The notes under the pieces: generated by a model
Seen by the model: only the letters and a program-made list of their open reading frames with translations
Told to the model about the DNA's origin: nothing
Databases searched by the model: none
Shown: one piece after another, positions 46,041 through 56,994 of the stretch
Layout: every line of letters starts with the position of its first letter
How positions within the stretch are numbered: the first letter of the stretch is position 1
Program-made: the position numbers and the translations under genes
NCBI GenBank assembly: GCA_029844215.1
Contig: CM056736.1
Location: forward strand, 16,119,501 to 16,183,500
Reading direction: 5' to 3'
DNA: 64,000 nt
Source of the DNA: Przewalskia tangutica
Lineage: Eukaryota > Streptophyta > Magnoliopsida > Solanales > Solanaceae

Positions 46041-49000
46041 TCAATGGAAACCGCCCATGGTGGCCCCTGGCTTAGCATCAGCAGGTGGAGATGGCAACAT
46101 TGTGAGTGCTAAAACACCACTTGCCGCAGCTGCAACTGCTCCAACTACAAATCCTGGCAAGTTTCCTCCACCAAACAAGTCATCCCATGGCCCTCCCAAA
46201 ATTGACACCAACATCTGTTACCGTCAAAACAAGTAGTTATAGTTAGGTAACTTGTGCATTCAAAGCTAATTAATACACATCAATTATGCCACGTGTACTC
46301 ATACCAGTATAAAGAATGTCAGGTCAAGTCGATAATAGTTGTATACTTGAACTTGAACTTGAACTCATTAAGATATTCATGCATCAAGTCATCATCACTT
46401 ACTTTCTCAAATCTTAGTTTGATTAGACAATAAAGGATAGGATGCCACAATTTTGATTCACTTTTCTTGTTCTTTTACTTATGTTGGTATTTGAATAACT
46501 CCTAATACGACAAGGGAAATCAACATACTATTCAACATAAGATTAGTGTCTTTCCTGGAATATGAATTGCATAGTCATCTTGTGATCATATACTATTAAT
46601 ATGTTTTAGTTACAAGTCATTTTCAGATTCCGTCGGTTGTAATCTTCCCCTATTGAACGTTGTTCTTTTTCTTGTAGGCCACAAGTCATTTAAGGGGTCT
46701 AGCTGAATATGTAAGGAATTTATGGGACTGTTTCTTTCTGTTTTGTTGATTGTAATTAATGTTATACCTGAATTATCTAACACATATACACACACGTAAT
46801 ATAGTATTTATTCCTTTTAACTATTTAGATTACACGTTTGTGGCTCAAATATATTGTGACAAAGGCATTAATTATTAAAGCGAGATTCGGTGTTAAAGAT
46901 AATAGAACCTAGAGGAACATAAGTACGTCATAGAAATTTGTACTTGTACCTCCCTAGAATTGTCTAGGTTACTAGATCAGCTTTATTTACGAGAGATCAG
47001 TGATTGCAGATGAGGAATTGGTGAAGTAATAAAAATAGTACCTGTGGTACAACAATTGCAAGATTTAGAACTCCCAGTGACAAACCTGTGGAATTAAAGA
47101 TTTAGAACAGTACATACTTAAAAAAAAAGATATTGCTAAAGTTTAATAATTTACCTTGTCCTGAACCAGCACTACTTGAAAATATAGATGCCAAAGCAAA
47201 TGGAATACTGTAAGTGACCTGCAAAATAAAATAAAAATTGTTCATATATTAGTAACTTAATTACTTTTGAAAAGACTAGAAGAAAAGCTTTTAGGGAAGA
47301 TCTAACATGAAAGTGAAAGAAGGTTAGGTTACAACTTTTATCTTCAAAGAATAATTAAAGGAAGAGAACATAGAATATATGCTTTTGGCCATAATAAAGA
47401 TTATTACTTTTATCTTGCATAGAAACTTCCATTATCCTAATCAAAAGCAACAAGATTCTCCCTATCCTAATTTTTGATAAATAAATTCACACTTTTAAGT
47501 AATTATACAATATTAATGGTAGTTATAGTAGTAATGGTAGGTGTACTAGATATCAAATTTGGTCATTATCTTCACACGTGCCTACCCTTTATAATTTTCC
47601 ACAGGTGTCTTAAAAACATAATGCTCTCTTGTGCATACACCAATAATAATCAGATACATACCATTTGTTCTATGATTAATATTTTCACAAAAAACAATAC
47701 CCTAAAATTTATTAGATGAATGGAATTATAAGATATCTGTAAATCATATGAAATTCACATTCCAAATTAAATTTTATCTAAGAGTGCAGAGAAATTTAAT
47801 GAAGTCCTCAAAAAGGTTATACTATAAGGAATTTTTCCCCACTCAATAACTTCCGTATATAATGTGAATATTTGAAGAATATTCGTTAATAAATTTCACT
47901 ATGTTCCTTAAATTATGTAATTCTAGTGATGTGAACTTTTGACTATGAAGTAAATAATCTAATACATATAACATGTTAACTAATGTTACTAATAATGTAA
48001 AATCAACTAATTGGCGGAAAATAAGAGTAAAAAAAAAAAAAAAAAACTGACCGCAAGAGGGATACCGAGAACAGCAAAGAGAGACAAGGCACCAATCTTA
48101 ACACCGGACGACGGCGCCATAAGTACGCCGGCGGCGTTGTACTGGCGTGATTTCTCAGCCATTTTGGTAACCAAAACCGTCAACGCCATACAAACAGCTA
48201 AAACAAAGTTCAAAACACCCCATAACCTCTTAACACCACCAATCTTCTTCCCCAAAAACTCCACCGCAAGTGACATAAACCCTAGCACCACTGAATTCAA
48301 CAGCAATCCCAATGCTCCGGCGTGTACTCCTAAATCATATAATCTCCCATCACCAACTTGTCCACCGTAAACTTCCTTAGCCATCCAATCAGTATCATAT
48401 AAAAAGAATGGAAACCACGCAATCCAGTTTAAACAAGTTACTAGTAATAGTATCCACATAGGTCGTGGTAAATCTCTTAAAGCACCGAACATCTCACCGA
48501 AAAATGGTACTTTCGATTTACTTCCAGCGGCCAATTTCTCGTCGTTTTCTTGCTCCGGTAACTCGTTTTCGCGAACCACGGTTAAGGCTAAGGTTGTTAA
48601 GCTGAGTAAAAGGAATATTGCGATGAAGAAACAACTTTTGAGATTTGCACAGTAGATATCGCAGGCTGGGGTTTTGGAGAAGGGGAATAGTTTGTATAGC
48701 TTAGAGTAGGAACCGGCTGCGTAGCCCAGAATGTTTCCGACGGCCATGAAGAAGGAGAAAAATGCATTTGCCGTTCTCATCCTCCCGGCTTTTCCGCCGG
48801 AGAGATCAGCCAATAGTGCTCTGCATGGCCCCTGCAAACAATAAATTCATTTAACAATACATTAAATTATGACGTATTAACTTATTTTATAAGAGGAAGT
48901 AGTACTCTTTCTTTCAGTGCTTGAAATGCTTGACCGACGTAATAGCGCAAACCACGCCACCGATTAACCATCTTGATGGCCACGTATGTGCGCCAATCAG

Positions 49001-49700
49001 CCAAGAAAGTTTATGCAGAGATCGAACTTCGTGGCGTGGTCGTATTTCTCTTCTTCTGTACACTAATTCTGCTTGCGGGTGACACTAATTAAATATTCTT
49101 TGATAATAAAGTTGTTGGTCTTTTGAAAACGTAAAGAGTAATACAAAGTATGAAGTTGAATTCCCAAAAATTTAACAATATCCATGGCCAAACGGCCCTA
49201 AATTTTAATACAAAGTATTAAAAATTCACCTGCAACATGTTGTTAGCAACATCAAGGATCCAAAAGCCAACAACAAAAACAGCAATGGCACGAGGCTTAG
49301 ATCCTTTTCCAAGGGGGTCACCGGAGGCACGTCCAAGGTCGGCAGCAAATCCAATAAGGAAAACAGCTATAGTAACAAGGGCGGCGCCGGCGGCAATGAA
49401 CGGCCGTCGACGGCCAAAACGGGAGGAGCAATTGTCACTGTAATAACCGACAACTGGTTGAACAATCATACCAGAAATAGGACCACAGAGCCAAATAAAA
49501 GAGGCAAATCGATGTGGAATTCCAAGTAATTGAACATATGGTGTGAGTAAAGATAGTTGAAGAGCCCACCCGAATTGAACTCCAGCAGCTATGGAAGATA
49601 CCATACAGATTTTCCATAGCTTTGATTTTGGTAAAGGTTGTTCCAGTTCTAGTGAAGAAGAAACATTAAGTTTCCCTACACCTTTGTTACCGTTCTCCAT
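46041..49700 (-). CDS. SUT1: sucrose/H+ symporter, SUT1 type
   Basis: Five exons on the minus strand: 49700-49230, 48831-48052, 47218-47155, 47085-47042 and 46214-46041, all with GT-AG introns and consistent phase, giving 510 residues and a TGA stop. The protein belongs to the GPH/MFS sucrose transporters with twelve membrane spans (first at about 33-53, last near the C-terminus). Family marks are FGWALQLSLLTPYVQLLGIP followed by the conserved His63, IWLCGPISG, the RFGRRRPF loop (94-101), NMLQGPCRALLADLSGG and NWIAWFPFFLYDTDWM. The last exon encodes QMLV..GGPWDDLFGGGNLP and the C-terminal tail. The length and near-continuous match to solanaceous SUT1 make this the likely ortholog: plasma-membrane, proton-coupled sucrose uptake for phloem loading. 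The start at 49700 is the first methionine of the family's MENG motif; an upstream in-frame ATG at 49799 lies before the TATA box. No stop or frameshift, unlike every neighbour. Confidence 0.96.
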
Positions 49701-49756
49701 TTTTATAGGGAAAGATTTTGCTTTGAATGTTATAGCAAAGGGGAGAGCATAGGGGG

Positions 49757-49764
49757 TATTTATA
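49757..49764 (-). promoter_or_regulatory. TATA box of the sucrose transporter
   Basis: On the minus strand ctataaatacccc places a TATA box 57 bases before the ATG, predicting a start site near 49730 and a very short leader of about 30 bases. Confidence 0.7.
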
Positions 49765-49776
49765 GTGTTTTTTGGA

Positions 49777-49800
49777 GGCAATGGCAATGGCAATGGCAAT
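49777..49800. repeat. (GGCAAT)4 microsatellite in the transporter promoter
   Basis: Four perfect hexamers lie 13 bp upstream of the TATA box; on the coding strand they read ATTGCC. The array is likely length-variable. Confidence 0.9.
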
Positions 49801-50430
49801 GCATGTTAAAGTAGGAGTAGGAAAATCAATTTTTATTAGGATTTGGATATTCTTTTTTAATTCATTTCAATTTTTTAGTTAAAATGGTAGTTTTTGACTA
49901 TTTTTTTCTTAAAATATTTTAAATTATTAATTATTGTAATTTAATATAATATTTTTTTATCTGATTACTAAATACGTAAATTCTTTCACACCATGACGGT
50001 TACTGTCAAGTCAACTGTAGAAATAAAGGCTTTAAAACCAGGCCCCCCTCTGCCACCCCCTACCCCAGTCCTATAATAAAAAATGGATTTAAGAAGAAAT
50101 AATTAATTAAAGGAAAATTCTTGAAAAGGGAAGGATAGAAACTATTCCTGAAATTTTAGTAATATAAGTAGAAACTATTCCTGAAAAACGTAACCCCTTT
50201 CATTTAAGGTTTAATTTGTCGTTTTTCACCCATTTTAAAATTGTTTATCTGTCAGGAAAATAAATATATTAAATGCTAGATAGGCAGGAGTGGTATCAAG
50301 TTTTAGCCCTTTGGAAAATAAACCTACATGTAGTTACATATCACCTTGACGAATGATATTCATCAATAAATATATTGAAATTCCGCTAAATTTTAAAGTC
50401 GCGCAAAAAGTTTCATATTATGATTAATAA
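49801..50430 (-). other. upstream region of the sucrose transporter
   Basis: About 630 bp of AT-rich non-repetitive sequence, presumably holding proximal regulatory sites. I do not see an ORF or a transposon terminus. Confidence 0.45.
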
Positions 50431-51466
50431 TGTTAGAATTCAAACCAAGACATTTGGTTAAGAATAAATAAATACTTACCACTGCACTATATTCGAGAGA
50501 ACACTCAGCTTCTCAGTGATATTAGGTTGACTAAGTCGTTGGTCAACGCAATAGATATATCTAGAATATGGTCTTGTTGTCAACCAATATAGATGAGATA
50601 TAATGATCAATCAATTTGGATAGACACTTGGCAAATCCTAAGCTTGATCGAGTGCGTCGTGAATGAAATGATTTTATCTTCCCACATAGAGGTTTAGTTT
50701 ACCGAATTCGTGTAAATATACTTCACATATTGAGTTCGTCTTCCGGCGCCGTCTAGGAGTTTCGTGTAGACCCTAAAATGATTAGTGTCTACTGTCGATA
50801 TGTGAAGGCCTGTAGGATAACACTAAGTCAATTGTTCCTTCGATCTAAGGATATAATGAGAGAACATAAATGCTCGATTTATAATTGAGATATTTGAATG
50901 AATAATTATTTAATTAAGTCGAAATTGGATTTCGAATTTAATTAAAATGAAAATGGGACGACGTCCCACACTGGACGTCGAGGGCCGCGGCGCCGGTCAG
51001 GCAGTGGGCTAGTCTGACTGACCCATTGCACCTCGTTTTCTAGGCATGACCCACAAGAAATCCTAAAACGCAACTATAAATAGAGGGCTTCTATTCATTT
51101 TAAAACACAACTATAAATAGAGGGCTTCTATTCATTATTCTACACACAAGATAATTCATATATTATTCTAAATCTTAGAGAGCTAGAATTAAACTCTCCC
51201 TTGAACCTCTGCTGAAGTTTTTAGCTGTTCGAATGAGGTATACATCGGAGTTCTTGGAACTTATTGTCAAGGATCAATTGCGTGTGCACCCTCGATAATT
51301 ACTAAAAGACTCCAGAGTTTCAAAACCGTAAGTATTACGATTATATGCATGTTTGTATTCATGTATTATATTAATACATAATTATCCTGCAGTTCGTCGC
51401 TTATTGAGTTTGAAACACAAAATTTTCAAATTTCGCTGCGTACACGAACCCAACGAAATCCCTACA
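50431..51466 (+). mobile_element. possible Copia-type solo LTR
   Basis: The stretch begins tgttagaattc and ends gaaatccctaca. It has a GC island (50940-51010), two TATA boxes in a duplicated block (51066-51135) and a leader-like downstream part, all as in a Copia LTR. I found no flanking 5-bp duplication or PBS, so the boundaries are provisional. Confidence 0.4.
51066..51135 (+). repeat. tandem duplication containing a TATA box
   Basis: 'caactataaatagagggctt' plus 'ctattcatt' occurs twice with a 37-bp period, giving two identical TATA boxes (ctataaata). Confidence 0.9.
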
Positions 51467-52199
51467 TTTTTACTATCCAAATTTCTTGAGTAGGTGATGA
51501 TATTATTCTTTGGGAACTTTTGTCTCTTTTAAATTCATTTAAGTAAAAGAAAAATTTCTATTTCATGATGCTTACATTTCACTCTTCTTTTGTTTCTGTC
51601 GAGCACAAAAAGATCAACATACTTTCGTGAGATACTATTTTTCCCAATTATATTGACATAGTTAATAATTTTAAAATATGTAAAAAACATATAGTGAAAG
51701 TAATAAATAACACGTTCATATAAAATGAGTAGTAACAAATACAAAAGGGAAAAGTACCTTTCAAGGTCAACTGGTAGTAGTTGTAATTTTACAAAATTAA
51801 ACTCTCCAATTAAGAATTAAAGGGAAAGAAGGGTAACAGCCTGACAGGAGGGGAAAGTAGAAGAGGAGACTTATCCAAATAGGACCAGAAAAACACACAG
51901 GAAGTTAATTACAGCCACATAAGTTATTGTCATTAAATTCAGTTTTGCAGCTTTTCTTACCCTTTCTGTTATCTAAAATCCATAAAACCTTATGTCTCAA
52001 AATAAAGAACACTGGTCTCTAGACTTTTCTTATGAGTTTTTTTTTCTCTCTTTTTTAATGAAAAGGTTAACTAATCTCCTCGTTTTGAAAATAGAGCTAT
52101 AGACTAGAAAACAATCATATCGCCACGTTTTTATTCAAGTTTTTATTTATTTCAATCACGTATCAGACCAATATATATATAATTTACAAGTTCCATAAT
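51467..52199. other. AT-rich interval without recognised features
   Basis: No gene or terminal repeat is evident. The minus-strand frame 51744-51535 is a chance AT-rich frame. Confidence 0.45.
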
Positions 52200-52343
52200 A
52201 TGGAAAATTCTATTCTACTTCCAAAATTATATTCTATTTGCACAAGAATTTTATAATTATGGTAAGAGTACAATGCTAATTATATACAATAATATACTAC
52301 CAAAATATATCGTGATATACTTTCCTTATATGGCTCGTATTAC

Positions 52344-52391
52344 CGTGATATACACGGTACACATAGCAGTGTATATACCGTGTATATCACG
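52344..52391. repeat. perfect 15-bp inverted repeat, 18-nt loop, in the LTR
   Basis: cgtgatatacacggt at 52344-52358 is the exact reverse complement of accgtgtatatcacg at 52377-52391. It lies in the U3 part of the Copia 3' LTR. Confidence 0.92.
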
Positions 52392-52440
52392 AGTATATAG
52401 GGTATATTTATCACACCCCTGCAGTCATAGTGATCGGTCT

Positions 52441-53618
52441 TCATACGCTGAGACTGTCCCTAAAATCGTCGAATAGAACCGAGGGAAGACCATAAGTAAA
52501 TATGTCTGCAATCTGATACCTGGAAGGGACATGACAGACGCGTACTTGTCCACGAGCTACCTTTTCACGAACAAAGTGGTTATCCATCTCGATGTGTTTA
52601 GTGCGTTGATGTTGAACCGGATTACCAGAAAGATAGACAACACTAATATTATCACAATACACCAAGGTAGCTTTCTGAATGAGACAATGAAATTCTAATA
52701 AAAGAATACGTAACCAACATTCAGATACCACATAGGCTACTCCTCGATACTCGGCCTCTGTACTAGAGCGTGATAATGTAGACTGTCGTTTGGCAGACTG
52801 TGAGACTAAGTTATTAACTAGAAACATACAATAACCATACGTGGAACGTCTGCTGTCCGGACAACCACCCCAATCAACATTTATATACGAGATAAGCGTA
52901 GGGGTCGACGACGGATATATATGCAAGCCATAGTCAAGTGTTCCCTGAGGTATCATATAATGCATTTGAGCGCATTTATGTGCTCAACCCTAGGATCATG
53001 CATAAACAAACACACTTGTTGTACGAAATAAGTAATCTCCGCTCTCGTGAAAATAAGATACTGAAGAGCTCCGACAAGACTGTGATAGTGGGTGGGATCC
53101 TCATAAGGTGAGCTAGCCACAACACCCAGCTTGGGCTTAGTATCAACTGGAGTGGAAGTAGACTTACATGAGGATATACCAGCTCGCTCAATGATCTCAG
53201 AGGCATACTTCTGTTGTGATAAGAATAACCCACATGTATGATGAGTGACAACAATCCCTAAGAATTAACTCAAGGGCCCCATGTTTTTCATAGCAAACTC
53301 AGAACTGAGCATCGTCATGATAGACTTGCGAAAAGCATCAGAAGGGGAAGTCAAGATAATATCATCCATATACAAGAGAATATAAGTCAGGGAAGAACCA
53401 CGATGATATATGAACAAGAAATTATCAGACCTGCTGTGAGAAAACCCAATAGACGAAATATATTTTGCAAACCTTTTATACCAAGCCTGGGGGCCCTGCT
53501 TAAGCCCATACAAGAACTTCTTCAATAAATAGACACGATGATGATATTTGGAGTCTCGAAAATCCAAGGAATGATGCATGTAAACGGTCTCCTGGAAATC
53601 ACCATGTAAGAAAATATT
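52441..53618 (-). pseudogene. Copia RT and RNase H, broken
   Basis: RT (53618-52976): FLHGDFQETVYMHH, LKKFLYGLKQGPQAWYKRFA and the catalytic YILLYMDDIILTSPSD. RNase H (52965-52441): SYINVDWGGCPDSRRSTYGY, LSRSSTEAEYRGVAYVVSE, VYCDNISVVYLSGNPVQHQR and KHIEMDNHFVREKVARGQ. Breaks at 53265, 52976 and in 'SECWLRILL' disrupt the frame; the expected DADW of RNase H reads NVDW. Confidence 0.88.
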
Positions 53619-53871
53619 TGTCACGACCCAACCCGACGGGCCGCGACCCGGTGCCATACCTGGGCACCCTTATACACACCTGTCACATATAATCACATAG
53701 ATACTAAGGATAATATAGAAATCTGTAAATCATATCAAAATAGACAAGCCTACAAGGCTGCCACTATATACGGGAACATCCCAAAATGAAGTACAACAGT
53801 ACAGACGACCAACACACGTCTACAATCCACATGTGTCCAACCCACACATGACTACAAACCTCTAAGAGTAT
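53619..53871 (-). mobile_element. chromovirus LTR (outer copy), left part
   Basis: Begins tgtcacgacccaacccgacg, interrupts the Copia RT, and is itself interrupted by the solo LTR at 53872. It resumes at 56681-56735 ('atgacgggacagggccccgc') before ending at the Tork element. Only about 300 bp of it survives. Confidence 0.7.
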
Positions 53872-56680
53872 TGTCACGACCCGACCCGACGGGCCGCGAC
53901 TAAGCGCCCTAATGACGCCATTACACTAACCTGTCACGTAATCACTAAGGCAATAGAATATCCGACAGTATAACACTGCAATCATAACATATGTCCGAAT
54001 AGGCAAGCCGGCAAGGCCGCCTTTACACACGAACAATCCTGTCTCCTGAAGAGTCACATCTAAATCAGATATAACGAATAGGCGAGCCGACAAGGCTGCC
54101 AATATATACAGGAATCTCCCAAAACAGAATACAACAACACATATACAAGAACAGGTTCACAACTCTACATACGTCTGACGCATCGCTGCAGGACACATAT
54201 AAGAAGGATAACGACATATGACGGGACAGGGCCCCGTCGTGCCCCTAAATATATACATAAGTCAGAATAAAGTTCTGTACCAAAATAACAAGTTCCGAAT
54301 CAATGGATCTCTCCAAATAGCTGAACAAGAATCCTAGACTTGAGGATCACCAAACTGAGTACCTGTACCTGCGGACATGAAACGCAGCCCCCGAGAAAAG
54401 GGGGTTAGTACGAAAGAATGTACCGAGTATATGAAACGTAAAGTACAAGTAGATAATCATAACTGGCCAAAATGTACAAGAGACAAGTAAGAGAATCAAA
54501 TACCGAATCTGACTGTGCCATATATAAAAATGAGAGTCATATCAAAACCATGAATGTCTGTCCATATAATCTTATATATACTATCCTGGATATCTATACC
54601 CGCATCATGAATGTATGTCCATTGAATCATCATACATATACTATCATGGGTATCTACACCCGCATCATGAATACATGTCCATGGAATAGTCATATATATA
54701 CTATCATGGGTATTTATACCCTCATCATAGATACATGTCCATGGAATAATCATATATATATTATCATGGGTATCTATACCCGCATCTTGGATACATGTCC
54801 ATGGAATAATCATATATATACGTATAACATGTCCCGACCCTCTAGTGAGAGACTCGGTGAATTCTTATAATCATATTCGACACAAATAGAGTATCATGAG
54901 TAACTATACAATTTAAATCATCACTTTTGACTCTCAATGAAATCATTATAATAAACTCTTTACTGAAAAATCATAGGCACTTTTCATGACTAACATCTTT
55001 AGAAAATGGACTGTATAGAATCATGTACGTCCGCCGTACTTTCAATAAATCATGCCAAAAAGAAAGAAGGAAAAGTTTCACATACCTTTTAGTCGAACTA
55101 GCCAACTCACTAGTAGAATGCGTCTCGTCTAATACTTCAACCTATAATATAGGGTAATACGTCCGTCAATTCTATGATTCTAGCGTAAGTTATATCGAAA
55201 GACGACTCTCTTTTCTATAGAAATTCGGGCAGCATCTTCCCCTATTTATGTGCCTATCCATAACTTACAAACCAAGCCAGCAATACCAAATAACAACCAC
55301 AACATAAGGATATAATCATAACAATCTCAAATATTCCATAAACGCCATCATAATACATTCCTTCTCTTTTATTTCTATGTAATACAACAACTACATAAGC
55401 CAAGGTGAATTATACACCCATTTATCATGTTAATCTAACTCCTTTAACCATATTAAAACAACCTTAAAACAGTCCAACAACTCTAGCGACAACAACAAGA
55501 GTTCAAGTCCTATAATTTGCAACATAACACCATTTTTATACCTTTATTCCTTTAGGACATGAATTAGTAATTACCGCAACTGATATACATGTTTATAGCT
55601 TACATTTCCAGCATTATAACTTAACGAATTAGCCCCTAATACGTCGCCACAATGTCTAACAATTTCATGAAGTTCTCTTACTTCCCTAGAATCCAATTCA
55701 CCTTTCAATACTTCCATACAACCAACCTATAACTTTTAAGTATCAAGATTTCCTTCACTTTAACATATAATTAATGAAAACAATAATATCATAACAACAA
55801 TCGAATTCAAAGTTCACAAAAACAGCCCCTATTCGGTCCAACACCCACAACATTCACATGCAATGTCTTAATTCCAAACTTCTCTTAATCACAAATTCAT
55901 TTCTTGAACTACCACAACATACACTTCAATTATACCATAAAAATATGATTTTTTACCTTAGAATGAAGCCCAAAACAACCTCTAGAATCATCTAATGTTT
56001 TATCAATTTTTGCCTAATTTTATCAATTCTTCAATTCCAAAACAACATGCATGAATCCCACAATGTTAATCCATCATTCTCACACGTTTTCCCCCCAAAA
56101 ATTGGAAATTTCCAACCCAATTTTTGGCCAGCAGCAACGTTATTTCCCCACTATTTTTTTTTTTTGTTTCCTTGGCTTTAAAATCTTGTAGAAGACTTGT
56201 TCTTTGAGAGAAGAAATGAAAGCTTCAATTTGGTTAAGGTAATGGGGTGTGCATCGACTCGGGGGGAAGAGGAAGAGAGGGTGAGGGGTGTGTTTGAATG
56301 GAGTGAGAATTTGAATTAAGAGGAGATGAAGAGTTATAAAATTAAAGGGCAAAATCTAAAAAAGTTTAATTTACACCTTGGTCCAATTTTCCCTAATTAA
56401 CTACTCTTATATCCCACTTCTTTTAAATCTTTGAAAATCCTATATGACCCAGTATCCTCGTTGTCATAACTTATAATACGACTAGTCCATTACGGGAATA
56501 TACAACTATCATTATAAGTTTCCAACGTCACACTCGTTGTAACCAAAATTTTCCGAAATTACTTCCTTTTGTATACAAATTTCTGTATTAACATATGTAA
56601 GTATACTTTGTATCCAATATCCGAATCTTACTTTCCTAATGACGTTCTTAATTATCGCCTTAAACTTACGAGGTGTAACA
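53872..56680 (-). mobile_element. chromovirus solo LTR, TSD AGTAT
   Basis: Starts tgtcacgacccgacccgacg and ends cgaggtgtaaca. It is flanked by agtat at 53867-53871 and 56681-56685. No internal domains, so unequal recombination removed the body. It is nested in another LTR of the same superfamily and related to the LTR at 3800-6286. Confidence 0.9.
54551..54820. repeat. 60-bp tandem repeat, 4-5 copies
   Basis: The unit 'tatcatgggtatctatacccgcatcatgaat' plus 'acatgtccatggaataatcatatatatac' repeats with an exact 60-bp period. Because 60 is divisible by three, both strands show open frames (54472-54870 plus, 54813-54496 minus), which are by-products. Confidence 0.93.
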
Positions 56681-56994
56681 AGTATGACAGTGAAATATGA
56701 CGGGACAGGGCCCCGCTACACAAGCGTTAGGAGCCATTAAAAATTTCACCAACCTAACCTCAACTTTTGAGCATCATTAAAGGTTTGAAAACTTTTCCTT
56801 TACCACTCTTACAGGTAGCACTTTTTGTCTATCACGGGAACGGCCTTGGATTATGTTTCTTAAGAAAGACACATTACCCGAAGTGCTCTTGCTTCCACCG
56901 AAGCGCTCACAGAACCTTTACAGTTTAGTTTTCCCATTGAACCTTATTCCTGGGATCTCCAGTCTGTAAAGTTGGGTGTCTACTATATCAGTTC

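Larger units (their letters stand above)
52200..53618 (-). mobile_element. Ale-like Copia remnant (RT, RNase H, 3' LTR)
   Basis: From right to left on the minus strand: part of RT, RNase H, a purine-rich gactgcaggggtg and an LTR of about 214 bp starting tgataaatataccc. The 5' half was lost where a chromovirus LTR begins at 53619. It is closely related to the Copia at 22747-35317 in RT and RNase H. Confidence 0.82.

Noticed and set aside
48011..48370. 119-codon plus-strand frame opposite exon 2 of the transporter
   Set aside because: It is an antisense shadow of the conserved coding exon.
49218..49799. Upstream in-frame ATG at 49799 as the transporter start
   Set aside because: It would lie upstream of the TATA box and adds 33 residues, the first part of which comes from the microsatellite; the MENG start at 49700 fits the family.
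54472..54870. 132-codon plus-strand frame and overlapping 105-codon minus-strand frame
   Set aside because: Both arise from a 60-bp tandem repeat whose period is divisible by three; there is no domain and they lie within an LTR.
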